NCBI GenBank assembly: GCA_018268715.1
Contig: JAFDVZ010000018.1
Span: forward strand, 1 to 39,858
Length of the DNA: 39,858 nucleotides
Reading direction: 5' to 3'
Source: Acidobacteriota bacterium
GTDB lineage: Bacteria; Acidobacteriota; Terriglobia; Bryobacterales; Bryobacteraceae
A program made the position numbers and the translations under genes. Below, one piece after another: positions 1 to 8,419 of the stretch (its first letter is position 1; every line of letters starts with the position of its first letter). Under the pieces are notes generated by a model. That model searched no databases. It was given only the letters and a program-made list of their open reading frames with translations, and was not told where the DNA came from.

Positions 1-386
1 GAAACAATTCTATACCATAATGTTCTCTTTGTGACCTAGTAGTACTAGACACCCGTCGAGCAACTCCTGGATTCCGCCGTCACTCGGCAGTTGTTCGAAC
101 GGCTCAATGGTCATCGGTGTGGTGGAAGGCAGAGCGCTCACACTGTTCTCTTCGTGCCTATATGTTGCGTCAAGCCGACCGCCGCGAACTCCCGCGGCGC
201 TCCCGCCCCGCCGCAACGTGGTACAAAGGTTGAAAGAGGTAGGCGTCAACCGCCCAGCCCAGGAGCCCGTCCCTCGGAGATTCCGGGTAAGCGGTCATCC
301 TGCCAGTCCGCCGGTCCCATCCCCCGCGCTGCCAGCATCAGCGTCGATCGGCTTCGAATCCAAAGGAACAGGAACGCACATTACGC
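1..386. other. Left edge, no convincing gene
   Basis: Reading frames here lack a good start, a ribosome site and recognisable protein content, and the two long plus-strand frames run on into or alongside the gene at 387. The first 110 bases are visibly more AT-rich than the rest. The segment probably carries the promoter and leader of the gene at 387. An A/G-rich stretch (AAAGGAACAGGA, 362-373) is the only ribosome-site-like sequence, about 14 bases before the ATG. Confidence 0.5.
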
Positions 387-1712
387 ATGTTTGGACGCGG
401 TAATTGGGCCATTCTCGGGCTCGCGAAAGAGTCGCTCGAACCCTTCAAAGCCAGTCTGGAGGACCGGACGCTCATGCTCGCCACATCCCAGATGGCGGCG
501 TCCGCCGTCGCGCGGCAATTCGTTTCCGACGCGCTCGGAGTGAACCCCTACAGCGCCCCGCGCCTTGACGACGAGCACCCCATTGGCGACGAATGCCGCG
601 AAGAACTGGCCACTTACGCCATCACCGAACAGGAATCGCGCGGCGAGCACATCCTGACGCCCGAAATCCTCGAATGCGAAGGCTACACCTACACGGCGCA
701 ACGTTTCCAACTGCACGCCTCCATGCCGTGGTACGGGCTGTGGGCTGTCTCCACGGAGTGGAAGAATGTCACCGACCTTGCCTCTATCAAGGAACACCGC
801 TCCTATATCTCGCTCGAACGCCCCTATAAGTTCCTTCAGACGCCCGACAAGAAAACGGTGGATCAGGAAACGCTCGGCGCCACCCGTGCCGTCCGCAAAC
901 AGGTCCCCGTCCTGCTCGATTTCAACGAAGGCCGCGTCTACATCGAAAACACCAACAAGAAGCTGATCTACCGGATCGTCGTCCGACTTCAGGAGTTAGG
1001 CGCGGCGATTTTTCCCGTCGCCTGGACCTATCACCAGTCCAACTGGCCCTCCGCCATTCTCAATAAACTGTACGAACGAACCCAATACGGCGACGATTTC
1101 GTCAAACGCGCCGATGAAGTCACTCGGTTCCAGGCGAACGAGATAGAAAAACTCGACGACCGTGAAGTGGAATCCATCGTAACCCATTATTTCTCGATGA
1201 CCCAGTTGCCCAGCGAGTTATGGGTCGGCGTCTCCACTCCCGCGCAAGTCCGTCTGCAACCCACCAGTCCGTCTTTCGGCGCCAAGGCCCCGGCCAGCGC
1301 CACCACGCTGCTCCACATGACGAATGAAGCGTCCATCCTCTCCGGCGCCATCACCTTCCAGGACCGCATCGCCGTCTCGAACAAGGACGGCGGCGTGCGC
1401 ACCTTCCGCAAGGACCTGTTCTCGATGACGCTCGACGACCGCATCAACCTGAGCGAAATCGGAGCGGCGATGCTGCGCGGCTTCAACCTGCCCACGCTGA
1501 AAAAGGACATCCAGCGGGAGATCCGGGAGACCAAACAGGTCCCCTCGCTCGAACAATTCTGGGGTAACTGGCTCCACCAGCTCAGCAACGCCGTCCGCAC
1601 CATCGAGGGCTCGTTCCGCGAGATCCTCGACATCGACGGCGCCGAACCCGCCGGCATCCTGCCGATGCAGGCGGCCGCCCCGCCGGAAACCAAGGAACTC
1701 GTCACGGCCTGA
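387..1712 (+). CDS. Conserved-looking hypothetical protein, 441 aa
   Basis: I do not recognise this protein. It is a soluble, mixed-charge protein with no signal peptide or membrane segment. The middle part (about residues 170-215) alternates hydrophobic strands and turns, such as VPVLLDFNEGRVYIEN and LIYRIVVRLQELGA, which vaguely recalls the DNA-binding protein RdgC, but no defining RdgC motif was found, so I do not use that name. The C-terminal 80 residues look helical and end in an acidic, proline/alanine-rich tail. Codon use is high in G/C at third positions, as in neighbouring genes, which supports it being real. The ATG at 387 is chosen because it is the first in frame and has a purine-rich stretch upstream. 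It stands alone: the next gene is convergent and 50 bases away. Confidence 0.7.
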   Translation: MFGRGNWAILGLAKESLEPFKASLEDRTLMLATSQMAASAVARQFVSDALGVNPYSAPRLDDEHPIGDECREELATYAITEQESRGEHILTPEILECEGYTYTAQRFQLHASMPWYGLWAVSTEWKNVTDLASIKEHRSYISLERPYKFLQTPDKKTVDQETLGATRAVRKQVPVLLDFNEGRVYIENTNKKLIYRIVVRLQELGAAIFPVAWTYHQSNWPSAILNKLYERTQYGDDFVKRADEVTRFQANEIEKLDDREVESIVTHYFSMTQLPSELWVGVSTPAQVRLQPTSPSFGAKAPASATTLLHMTNEASILSGAITFQDRIAVSNKDGGVRTFRKDLFSMTLDDRINLSEIGAAMLRGFNLPTLKKDIQREIRETKQVPSLEQFWGNWLHQLSNAVRTIEGSFREILDIDGAEPAGILPMQAAAPPETKELVTA

Positions 1713-1762
1713 GCTGGAGCAAGGCCCCGCCGCGCCGTCGAGCGGGCGGAGAGGCCCCGGAC

Positions 1763-2221
1763 TCAGCGGTGCAACGCGGGCCAGTTCCGCAACCCGTCCT
1801 CGATCCACTTGGCGCGGTCCTGTTCCCACTTTGTCTGAACGGACCGGTTGTAATTCAAATAGAGTTTGCCGTCGACGATGCGCCAGGCCTCCGGATCGGC
1901 GTCGGCCGTGTAATTATGTCCAACGGCCCAGGCGCAATATCCGCCGAACTGCGGTGCGTATTTGCCGGGCTCCGAGGCGAAAGCGTCACGATCTTCCTGC
2001 GAGGCGAAGCGCCAGGTGGCGTCCATCCACTGAAATTCGTACCGTTCATCGCCGCGAACCGCCCTTGACTGCGTAAAGTAGGCCACCACGTCATAACCGC
2101 GTACAGCCACGCCCCCCTTGGCGTTCACCGCCGGGACGGGTTCGCCCCCGGAAAGCAGGTGCGGTGCAAGGAGCGCCGCCAGAAGGACGGACGCTCGGAA
2201 TGTGTTTCTCATGACATTCAT
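1763..2221 (-). CDS. Secreted YHS-domain protein
   Basis: About 152 residues. The first 25 form a signal peptide (MNVMRNTF followed by a leucine/alanine-rich core), so the protein is exported. The rest matches the YHS family pattern: NAKGGVAVRGYDVVAYF, a central FQWMDATWRFAS stretch, then DPGKY-like (EPGKYAPQFGGYCAWAV) and a closing KLYLNYN motif. YHS proteins of this size are linked to metal (copper or heme) handling in other bacteria, but the substrate here is unknown. An upstream in-frame ATG would add 51 residues overlapping the divergent gene's leader, so the start at 2221 is preferred; a second ATG three codons later (2212) is also possible. It is divergent from the DUF1080 gene, with about 75 bases between starts. 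Confidence 0.85.
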   Translation of the reverse strand: MNVMRNTFRASVLLAALLAPHLLSGGEPVPAVNAKGGVAVRGYDVVAYFTQSRAVRGDERYEFQWMDATWRFASQEDRDAFASEPGKYAPQFGGYCAWAVGHNYTADADPEAWRIVDGKLYLNYNRSVQTKWEQDRAKWIEDGLRNWPALHR

Positions 2222-2296
2222 ATCCACTCTGACCCCGCGGCTATTCCGTCTCCCCGCGGCCATCCTCGGGTGGAGATAATGAGGATCGGAGATTCG

Positions 2297-3103
2297 ATGA
2301 GCCGCCTTTCCTTCCAACGCACGTTCCGTTTTTCGATGTACGCCCTGATCCTGTCGTCCAGCGTCTTCGCCCAACAGCCCGGCCGGCCAGCCGGCGCCCG
2401 GCCCCAGGACACCGAAGTCTGGGCGCCCGAGCCGAAAGTCGTGACCCCGGGCGCTGTTGATTCAGCCGCGCCCTCCGACGCCATCGTCCTGTTTAACGGG
2501 GCCAACCTCGACGAATGGGTGAACACCTCCGACAAGGGGCCGGCGAAGTGGATCGCCGCCAACGGCGTGATGACCGTCAGCAAGGCGCCCGGATCGGGCA
2601 ACATTGAAACCAAACGGAAATTCCGCAACTACCAGTTGCACATCGAATGGAAGATCCCTGCCGGCGTCACCGGCTCCGACCAGTTGCGCGGCAACAGTGG
2701 AATCTTTCTCGCGTCCACTGGACGCGGGGACTCGGGCTACGAGCTGCAAATCCTAGACTCCTATCACAACCGGACCTACTCCAACGGGCAGGCGGGCAGT
2801 ATTTACAAACAGAGCATCCCCCTCTCGAACCCGGCCCGCAAGCCTGGGGAATGGCAAAGCTACGACGTCATCTGGATTGCGCCTGTGTTCGCCGCCGACG
2901 GCGCCGTTCAGACTCCGGCCTACGTGACGGTCTTCTTCAACGGCGTCCTGGTGCAGAACCACTTCGAACTGAAGGGCGAAACGCTGTACATCGGCAAGCC
3001 TTTCTACCGGAAATTCGACTCCGCGCCCATCAAGCTTCAGGCCCATCCCGACCCGAGTGAGCCGGTCAGTTTCCGCAACATCTGGGTCCGCGAACTGAAC
3101 TAG
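2297..3103 (+). CDS. DUF1080 protein (3-keto-disaccharide hydrolase family), secreted
   Basis: A 268-residue protein with an N-terminal signal peptide (FSMYALILSSSVFA then QQ). After a proline-rich spacer comes a DUF1080 domain: the opening DAIVLFNGANLDEWVN, then KWIAANGVMTV, the RGNSGIFL strand, YELQILDSY, the AGSIYKQ loop and the final PVSFRNIWVREL strand. The family is a concanavalin-like beta-sandwich; members act on 3-keto-glycosides or are annotated as such, and are numerous in Acidobacteria, Planctomycetes and Bacteroidetes. Substrate cannot be read from the sequence. The ATG at 2297 is preferred because GGAGA sits five bases upstream; an in-frame ATG at 2279 would add six residues. 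It is divergent from the YHS gene. Confidence 0.88.
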   Translation: MSRLSFQRTFRFSMYALILSSSVFAQQPGRPAGARPQDTEVWAPEPKVVTPGAVDSAAPSDAIVLFNGANLDEWVNTSDKGPAKWIAANGVMTVSKAPGSGNIETKRKFRNYQLHIEWKIPAGVTGSDQLRGNSGIFLASTGRGDSGYELQILDSYHNRTYSNGQAGSIYKQSIPLSNPARKPGEWQSYDVIWIAPVFAADGAVQTPAYVTVFFNGVLVQNHFELKGETLYIGKPFYRKFDSAPIKLQAHPDPSEPVSFRNIWVRELN

Positions 3104-3121
3104 GCGCCGCGGCGAAACGCC

Positions 3122-3160
3122 AAGCCCGCGCCGGTGTTGCCGTTCGAAGGCGTCGGGCTT
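3122..3160 (+). terminator. Hairpin between DUF1080 and zinc-ribbon genes
   Basis: AAGCCCGCGCC (3122-3132) can pair with GGCGTCGGGCTT (3149-3160), leaving a single-base bulge and a 16-base loop. It lies in the 80-base gap just after the DUF1080 stop. There is no T-run after the stem (AATGTATAG follows), so it may be a weak or factor-assisted terminator, or a stabilising 3' stem, rather than a classic intrinsic terminator. Confidence 0.35.
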
Positions 3161-3182
3161 AATGTATAGATTCGGAGGAAAC

Positions 3183-4076
3183 ATGCCATTCTGCACCAAT
3201 TGCGGAGCGCAGGTTGAAGGACGCTTCTGCCCCAGTTGCGGGAACTCCATGGGAGAGCCCGCCCAGCCCGCTGAGCAGCCGACAACTCCCCCGCCGCCGT
3301 CCGGACCGCCCCCCGGCCCGGTCGGACCCGCTGTCGGCCAACCCCCTCAGTCCGCGCCGCCTAAGAAGAAGAGCCCATGGCTCTGGGTGATGGTGGGATG
3401 TTTCGGCCTGATCCTGCTCGTGGTGCTCGGCATTCTTGGAACCGGACTGTTCATTGCCCACAAGGCCAAGCAGGCCGGCTTCGACACCGAATTAATGAAG
3501 CGGAATCCCGCCCTGGCCGCCGCGAAGATAGCGGTTGCGATGAATCCGGCCATTGAAATCGCCTCGTCCGACGAATCGGCCGGCACCGTCACGCTGCGCG
3601 AGAAGGAGACCGGCAAAACCGTCACATTGAACCTGGACGATCTGAAGAACGGCCGGATCGTATTCACCGACGAAAACGGCCAGAAGGCGACCATCCAGGG
3701 TGGCGAGGACGGTAGCTTCAAAGTGAAAAGCAAGGAAGGCACGTTTGAGGCGGGCGGCAAGTGGAGCCCGCCGGACTGGCTTCCCACCTACGCCGGCGCC
3801 ACCGTCGAGGGAGGATCGCACATCCAAAGCCCCGCGAGCGACGGCGGAACCGGCGCGCTCACCACCTCCGATTCGGTCGACGACGTCCTGAAGTTTTATG
3901 AGGATGCGCTGAAGGGCATGGGCATGAAGGTGTCCAAAACCGTATCCTCGGCTGATAACGCCCGGACGGGCACGGTGTCCGGCAAGGACGACGTCCATAA
4001 GAAGAATGTGGCCGTGGTGGCCACCAGCGAAGGCGGGTCGACGAAAATCGTCATCAACTATAGCGCCAGCAAGTAG
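3183..4076 (+). CDS. Zinc-ribbon, single-TM membrane protein
   Basis: A 297-residue protein. Residues 1-23 hold a four-cysteine zinc ribbon (CTNCG ... FCPSCG). A proline-rich linker of about 40 residues follows, then KKKSPW and one long membrane helix (about residues 63-90, VMVGCFGLILLVVLGILGTG). The remaining 200 residues are predicted to be outside the membrane: a repeat-like region of short beta strands (TVTLREKETGKTVTLNLDDL, GRIVFTDENGQKATI) and a C-terminal domain ending IVINYSASK. The role is unknown; zinc ribbon plus helix plus extracytoplasmic domain is common in Acidobacteria. The ATG at 3183 is chosen over an in-frame ATG at 3162 because GGAGGA lies directly upstream (3175-3180). 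Confidence 0.85.
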   Translation: MPFCTNCGAQVEGRFCPSCGNSMGEPAQPAEQPTTPPPPSGPPPGPVGPAVGQPPQSAPPKKKSPWLWVMVGCFGLILLVVLGILGTGLFIAHKAKQAGFDTELMKRNPALAAAKIAVAMNPAIEIASSDESAGTVTLREKETGKTVTLNLDDLKNGRIVFTDENGQKATIQGGEDGSFKVKSKEGTFEAGGKWSPPDWLPTYAGATVEGGSHIQSPASDGGTGALTTSDSVDDVLKFYEDALKGMGMKVSKTVSSADNARTGTVSGKDDVHKKNVAVVATSEGGSTKIVINYSASK

Positions 4077-4114
4077 CCAGCGGAAACGGGGCGGCTGACG
4101 CGATACTGGACAAT

Positions 4115-5047
4115 ATGTCCGCCGCCGCGCCGCCCCTCGCGCTCCGCCTGCGCGACCTTCGAAAGTCCTACAAGGACGTGACCGCCGTCGACGGCCTGAA
4201 CCTCGAGGTGCGATCCGGGGAGTGTTTCGGGCTCCTGGGCCCGAACGGCGCAGGCAAGACCACGACGATCGAGATCTGCGAAGGCCTCACGGCGCCCGAC
4301 TCGGGCGAAATCGAAATCCTCGGCCTCACCTGGCGCGCCGGCGCCGGCCTTCTCCGGCAGCGGCTCGGCATCCAGCTTCAGGAAACACAGCTGTCGGAAA
4401 AGCTCACCGTGCTCGAAACGCTTCAGTTGTTCCGCAGTTTCTACAGCCAGGGCCCCTCTCCCGCCGAAACCATCGCGCTGGTCCAACTCGAGGAGAAGCG
4501 AAACTCGCGCGTCGGTCAGTTGTCCGGTGGCCAGAAGCAGCGTCTGGCGCTTGCTTGCTCCCTGGTCGGAGATCCCGCGCTGCTGTTTCTCGACGAACCC
4601 ACCACCGGACTCGACCCGCAGGCCCGCCGCCAGTTGTGGGATCTCATCGAACGCTTTCAACGCTCGGGCCGCACCATTGTGCTGACCACGCACTACATGG
4701 ACGAGGCCGAGCGCCTCTGCGACCGTGTCGCCATCATGGATCACGGCAAGGTAATCGCTCTCGGAACGCCGCGCGAACTGGTGGCGTCTCTGGGCGCGGA
4801 GCATCTGGTGGAGTTTTCAGCCGCCGGCGTCGACGTCCCATCGCTCCAGGCCATCCCGGGCGTCCTGCGTGTTCGCGTCGACAAGGCGAGCGTGTCGCTT
4901 CAGGTCGCCGAACTGCACCAGGCTGTGCCGGCGCTGCTCGCCGAACTCGATCGCCAGCGCGCCCCGCTCACTGAACTGCGGACGCATTCGGCGACGCTCG
5001 AAGACGTATTCGTGACGCTGACGGGAAGGCATTTGCGCGATGAGTGA
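4115..5047 (+). CDS. ABC-2 type exporter, ATP-binding subunit
   Basis: 310 residues with all ABC ATPase motifs: Walker A GPNGAGKT (residues 42-49), signature LSGGQ (136-140), Walker B LLFLDE with the PTTGLD D-loop (156-167), and the switch histidine in TTHYMDE (H193). The C-terminal 90 residues form the extra domain seen in drug/antibiotic-type exporters of the CcmA/DrrA class, ending ATLEDVFVTLTGRHLRDE. It couples ATP hydrolysis to transport by the membrane subunit encoded next. Its stop overlaps the permease start by 8 bases, showing translational coupling. The substrate is not readable from sequence. Confidence 0.93.
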   Translation: MSAAAPPLALRLRDLRKSYKDVTAVDGLNLEVRSGECFGLLGPNGAGKTTTIEICEGLTAPDSGEIEILGLTWRAGAGLLRQRLGIQLQETQLSEKLTVLETLQLFRSFYSQGPSPAETIALVQLEEKRNSRVGQLSGGQKQRLALACSLVGDPALLFLDEPTTGLDPQARRQLWDLIERFQRSGRTIVLTTHYMDEAERLCDRVAIMDHGKVIALGTPRELVASLGAEHLVEFSAAGVDVPSLQAIPGVLRVRVDKASVSLQVAELHQAVPALLAELDRQRAPLTELRTHSATLEDVFVTLTGRHLRDE

Positions 5048-6083
5048 TTCGACCTTCGTCTCCAGGCACGCCCTGCTGGAACTGACCCTCGTACGGTTTC
5101 GCGAGTTCATCCGCGAGCCGGAGGCGATCTTCTGGGTCTTCGTATTCCCGCTGCTGCTGGCGGCGGGCCTTGGCGTGGCCTTCCGCAACCGGCCCGCGGA
5201 CGTGCTCGAAGTGGGCGCGGCCGGTCCCGTGGCCGTGCGTGCGCTCGCGGGAGAGCGCCGGCTCCACGTGAATCAGTTCACCGCCGAGTCGGGCGTGCGC
5301 GCCCTGCGCGAAGGGCGGATCGCGTTGCTGGTGGCCGATGCCGCGGACGGCTCCACGGTCTACCACTACGACGACACGAATCCCGAGGGGCGCTCGGCGA
5401 GGATGATCGCCGACGCGGCCATCCAGCATGCGGCAGGGCGCACCGATCCGGCCGCGGTCGCCGATCGCATCATGCGGGAGCCGGGCTCGCGCTACATCGA
5501 CTTCCTGGTGCCGGGCCTGCTCGGCATGAACCTGATGGGCAGCGCCATCTGGGGCATGGGTTTCGCCATCGTCGACGCCCGCCGGAAGAATCTGATCAAA
5601 CGCCTGGTGGCCACTCCCATGCCGCGCGCCTACTATCTACTGTCGTTCGCGCTGTCGAGGCTGGTGCTGCTGATCATCGAGATCGCCGTGCTCGTCGGAT
5701 TCGGCGCCGTGGCCTTCGGCGTTCCCATCCGCGGGACCCTCGTTCAACTGGCGCTGCTGTGCCTGCTGGGGTCGCTCTCATTCGGCGCGCTGGGCCTGCT
5801 GATCGCCGCCCGTCCGCGGACCATCGAGGCGGCCTCCGGTCTGATGAACCTGGTGATGATGCCGATGTGGATCGTATCCGGCGTGTTCTTTTCCTCGCAG
5901 CGCTTTCCGGAGATCTTGCAGCCGGTGATCAAGGCCCTGCCATTGACCGCGGTGATCGACGCGCTTCGGGCCAATATGCTGCAAGGGGCCACCTTCGCCC
6001 AACTGGCTCCGCAGATCGGCATTCTGACGGCCTGGATGGTGATTTGCTTCACGCTGGCGCTGAAGCTCTTCCGGTGGCGCTAG
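5040..6083 (+). CDS. ABC-2 type exporter, permease subunit
   Basis: 347 residues of the ABC-2 membrane family. One membrane helix near the N-terminus (FWVFVFPLLLAAGLGVAF, about residues 31-49) is followed by a 120-residue extracytoplasmic region, then about five helices from residue 155 on, including the conserved GLMNLVMMPMWIVSGVFF segment and a final helix near the C-terminus. This is the layout of DrrB/YhhJ-like exporters. It starts inside the ATPase gene (ATGAGTGA) and must form a dimer with two ATPase subunits. The gene ends 9 bases from the convergent TPR gene, with no terminator between them. Confidence 0.92.
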   Translation: MSDSTFVSRHALLELTLVRFREFIREPEAIFWVFVFPLLLAAGLGVAFRNRPADVLEVGAAGPVAVRALAGERRLHVNQFTAESGVRALREGRIALLVADAADGSTVYHYDDTNPEGRSARMIADAAIQHAAGRTDPAAVADRIMREPGSRYIDFLVPGLLGMNLMGSAIWGMGFAIVDARRKNLIKRLVATPMPRAYYLLSFALSRLVLLIIEIAVLVGFGAVAFGVPIRGTLVQLALLCLLGSLSFGALGLLIAARPRTIEAASGLMNLVMMPMWIVSGVFFSSQRFPEILQPVIKALPLTAVIDALRANMLQGATFAQLAPQIGILTAWMVICFTLALKLFRWR

Positions 6084-6092
6084 GCGTCGGCC

Positions 6093-7175
6093 CTAAAACT
6101 TGCGCAGCCGGTTGAGGTCCTTCTTCGCCAACTCGTAATCCGGTTGACTTTGCAGCGCCAGTTGCAGCTCATGCAGCGCCTCATTGCGCCGGCCGGAGCG
6201 TTGGTACATATCCGCCAGCAGTCGCCGCGCCTCGGCGATGGTCGGCTCACGACCCTCAGTGGGCTGGCTGAGGTAGTGGCGCAGGAACCTCTCGGCGCGA
6301 TCGAAGTCCTGGCCTTCCTCAATCAGGCGTCGCGCCGCGGCGTAATAGGGCGTCAAATCGTCCGGGTTCGCCTTCTCGGCCCGGCTGACGGTGGACTCCA
6401 GGTCTCCCCACCGCTTCAGTGCGACGTAGGACCGCGCCAGCACCACATAAGCGGCTCCGGCGTTCGGATCCACGGCGACCGCCTCTAGCGCCGCCCGTTC
6501 GGCCTGCCCCGGAGACGGGCAGGACGTTTCCCCACAATAGAACTGCGCAAGCGAGGCCCGCGCGCGATAGAACCCCGGATCGGCCTGCACGGCCTTCTTG
6601 AGCACCGTCTCCACCACCGGTCCGGCTTCGCCCTGCAACTGATAGAGCCGCGCCTGGCCCAGGTAGCCCCACGCCGGCGAGATCGCCGTCACCTGTTCGG
6701 CCAGCCGCCGAGCCTTCTGCTTGTCGCCGCCCGCAATCGAGGGCGCCTTGTAGCTGAACATCATCTCGAGCAGCATTGTGTCGACGTTCCGTGGATCGAT
6801 GGCCAGAGAGACGTCGACTTCTTTCTTCATCCGGCGCACGAACTGCAGCCCTTTGATGATGCTCGATCGGTCCGCCGACAAGGCGCAGGCTTCGGCCAGC
6901 AGTCCATGGTAGTTCGCGTTGCGGCCGTCAAGTTCGATGGCTCGCTCGGCTTCCCGGATCGCGCTGTCCAGGTCCCCGAAGGCCGTGTCGATCTTGCCCA
7001 GCCAGGCGTGCGCCTGCGCGTCGCTGGGATTCGCCTTTAGCTGCGCCTGGACCTCCGCCCGGGCGCGCTTCCAGTGTCCGGCCTCGATCAACGTATCCAC
7101 TGAGGCTGGGCCCGCGGCCGCCAGGGCGCTCACGCACACTGTGGCCGTCACGGCCAACGATTGAAGTAACCCCAC
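6093..7175 (-). CDS. Secreted TPR-repeat protein
   Basis: 360 residues with a signal peptide (LAVTATVCVSALAAAG) and about six to seven tetratricopeptide-like helical pairs, for example AHAWLGKIDTAFGDLDSAI, ANPDDLTPYYAAARRLIEEG and ADMYQRSGRRNEALHELQLA. TPR proteins act as protein-binding scaffolds, here on the outer side of the cytoplasmic membrane. Nothing indicates the partner. Translation starts at GTG 7175, with GGAG four bases upstream; no ATG fits this frame. A CxxxxC pair (CGETSC) in the middle could form a disulfide. It is transcribed towards the ABC exporter and away from the HEAT-repeat gene. Confidence 0.85.
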   Translation of the reverse strand: MGLLQSLAVTATVCVSALAAAGPASVDTLIEAGHWKRARAEVQAQLKANPSDAQAHAWLGKIDTAFGDLDSAIREAERAIELDGRNANYHGLLAEACALSADRSSIIKGLQFVRRMKKEVDVSLAIDPRNVDTMLLEMMFSYKAPSIAGGDKQKARRLAEQVTAISPAWGYLGQARLYQLQGEAGPVVETVLKKAVQADPGFYRARASLAQFYCGETSCPSPGQAERAALEAVAVDPNAGAAYVVLARSYVALKRWGDLESTVSRAEKANPDDLTPYYAAARRLIEEGQDFDRAERFLRHYLSQPTEGREPTIAEARRLLADMYQRSGRRNEALHELQLALQSQPDYELAKKDLNRLRKF

Positions 7176-7240
7176 TTAACTCCATTGTAACCCGCGGTCG
7201 AGCCGCCTCAAATTTCGCGCCGCATGATCCGATATGACCA

Positions 7241-8419
7241 GTGACGATGACGGACCTGGTGATTGGGTTTGAGGACGACTTCATCGGGCCGCCGGGCACG
7301 GCCGCCCGGATGATTCGCGAGCTCCGGGAAGGCTCGGACGCGCAATTTGCCGACGCAGTCCGGCGCCTTCACGAAATCCAGGATCCGTACGCTAGAAACC
7401 GGCTCCTTCGCCTGTTGATGACCGATGACCGGACGCTCATACGTCTGACGCATCCCGGCGTGTTGCCCCTCAACGACGCAGTAAATCTGGCCGCGCGGAT
7501 GGTCGCCCTCGATGCGAATCTCGATGTCCGCCTGATTCGCCTGTTGATGCCCCAATCGGAAAGTGGCATACGGGACCCCTGGCACGCCAGCCGTATTCTC
7601 GAAGTGGTGGCGGCGGTCTCCTCCTGCATCCGCATCCAGCCGCTGTTGCCCACCCTGCTGCGGCATCCGGAGGTGCGGGTCCGCTCGAAGGTGGCGCTGA
7701 TTCTCGGCCGGCTCAACCAGAACGTGCAATGGCTGGAGGATCGCCTGGCGGAGGCGGATCCCCGCGTGCGCGCCAACGCCGTTGAATCGATGTGGGGCGC
7801 GGGGTCGCGGCAGGCCCGGAACCTGTTCCGGCTGGCCGCCGAGGATGAACATCAGCGGGTGGTGGCGAACGCCGCGATCGGTTTGCACCGGGCGGGCGAC
7901 CTTGAAGCGACTCGCATCGTCCAGCGCATGGCGGCCGCCCACGACGCCCGTTTTCGCGCCTCCGGCCTGTGGGCCATGGGGGAAAGCCAGGATCCGCGTT
8001 TCCTGCCGATGCTTGCTGAAATCGTCGCTTGCCGGGAAAACGGCGCCATCCGGCAGAACGCCCTCCGCTCGACGGTGCGTATACGGTCAAGGCTGGCGCA
8101 GCTTCAGCAGCGCGACCGCCTGCGCATTCACGCCTGCTGGCAGCGTGACCGGCTGGAGGTGTGGGTGCGGTCGGCCGACGGAAAGCCGCTGGTGGACCTG
8201 CCTCCAACCGCCTTCGTCGTCTGCGATCAACACGGCGCGCTGGATGTTCGGTGCGTTCGCAGCGGTGAACCCGGAGAGATGCCGGAGCATTACGAACTGG
8301 CCCTGGCCGGACTGCCCCACGACGGCGTCCGGGTGGGCGTCTATTGGGACCAATGGATGGGCGAACAGCAGGCAGGGGAGTCTCCCGCAGAGCCCGAAGG
8401 CCGTAGACTGGAGAAGTGA
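7241..8419 (+). CDS. HEAT-repeat protein
   Basis: 392 residues. Residues 30-290 are made of HEAT-like helical repeats, for example LLRHPEVRVRSKVALILGRL, ADPRVRANAVESMWGAGS and HDARFRASGLWAMGESQDPRF. The last 100 residues are different: they contain beta strands (LRIHACWQRDRLEVWVRSADGKPL) and may be a small sandwich domain of unknown fold. No signal peptide, so it should be cytoplasmic. HEAT proteins are scaffolds or binding platforms; no catalytic motif is visible. The start is GTG 7241, with ATG 7247 as an alternative. Its stop overlaps the start of the metallopeptidase gene by four bases (GTGA), so the two are made together. Confidence 0.8.
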   Translation: MTMTDLVIGFEDDFIGPPGTAARMIRELREGSDAQFADAVRRLHEIQDPYARNRLLRLLMTDDRTLIRLTHPGVLPLNDAVNLAARMVALDANLDVRLIRLLMPQSESGIRDPWHASRILEVVAAVSSCIRIQPLLPTLLRHPEVRVRSKVALILGRLNQNVQWLEDRLAEADPRVRANAVESMWGAGSRQARNLFRLAAEDEHQRVVANAAIGLHRAGDLEATRIVQRMAAAHDARFRASGLWAMGESQDPRFLPMLAEIVACRENGAIRQNALRSTVRIRSRLAQLQQRDRLRIHACWQRDRLEVWVRSADGKPLVDLPPTAFVVCDQHGALDVRCVRSGEPGEMPEHYELALAGLPHDGVRVGVYWDQWMGEQQAGESPAEPEGRRLEK

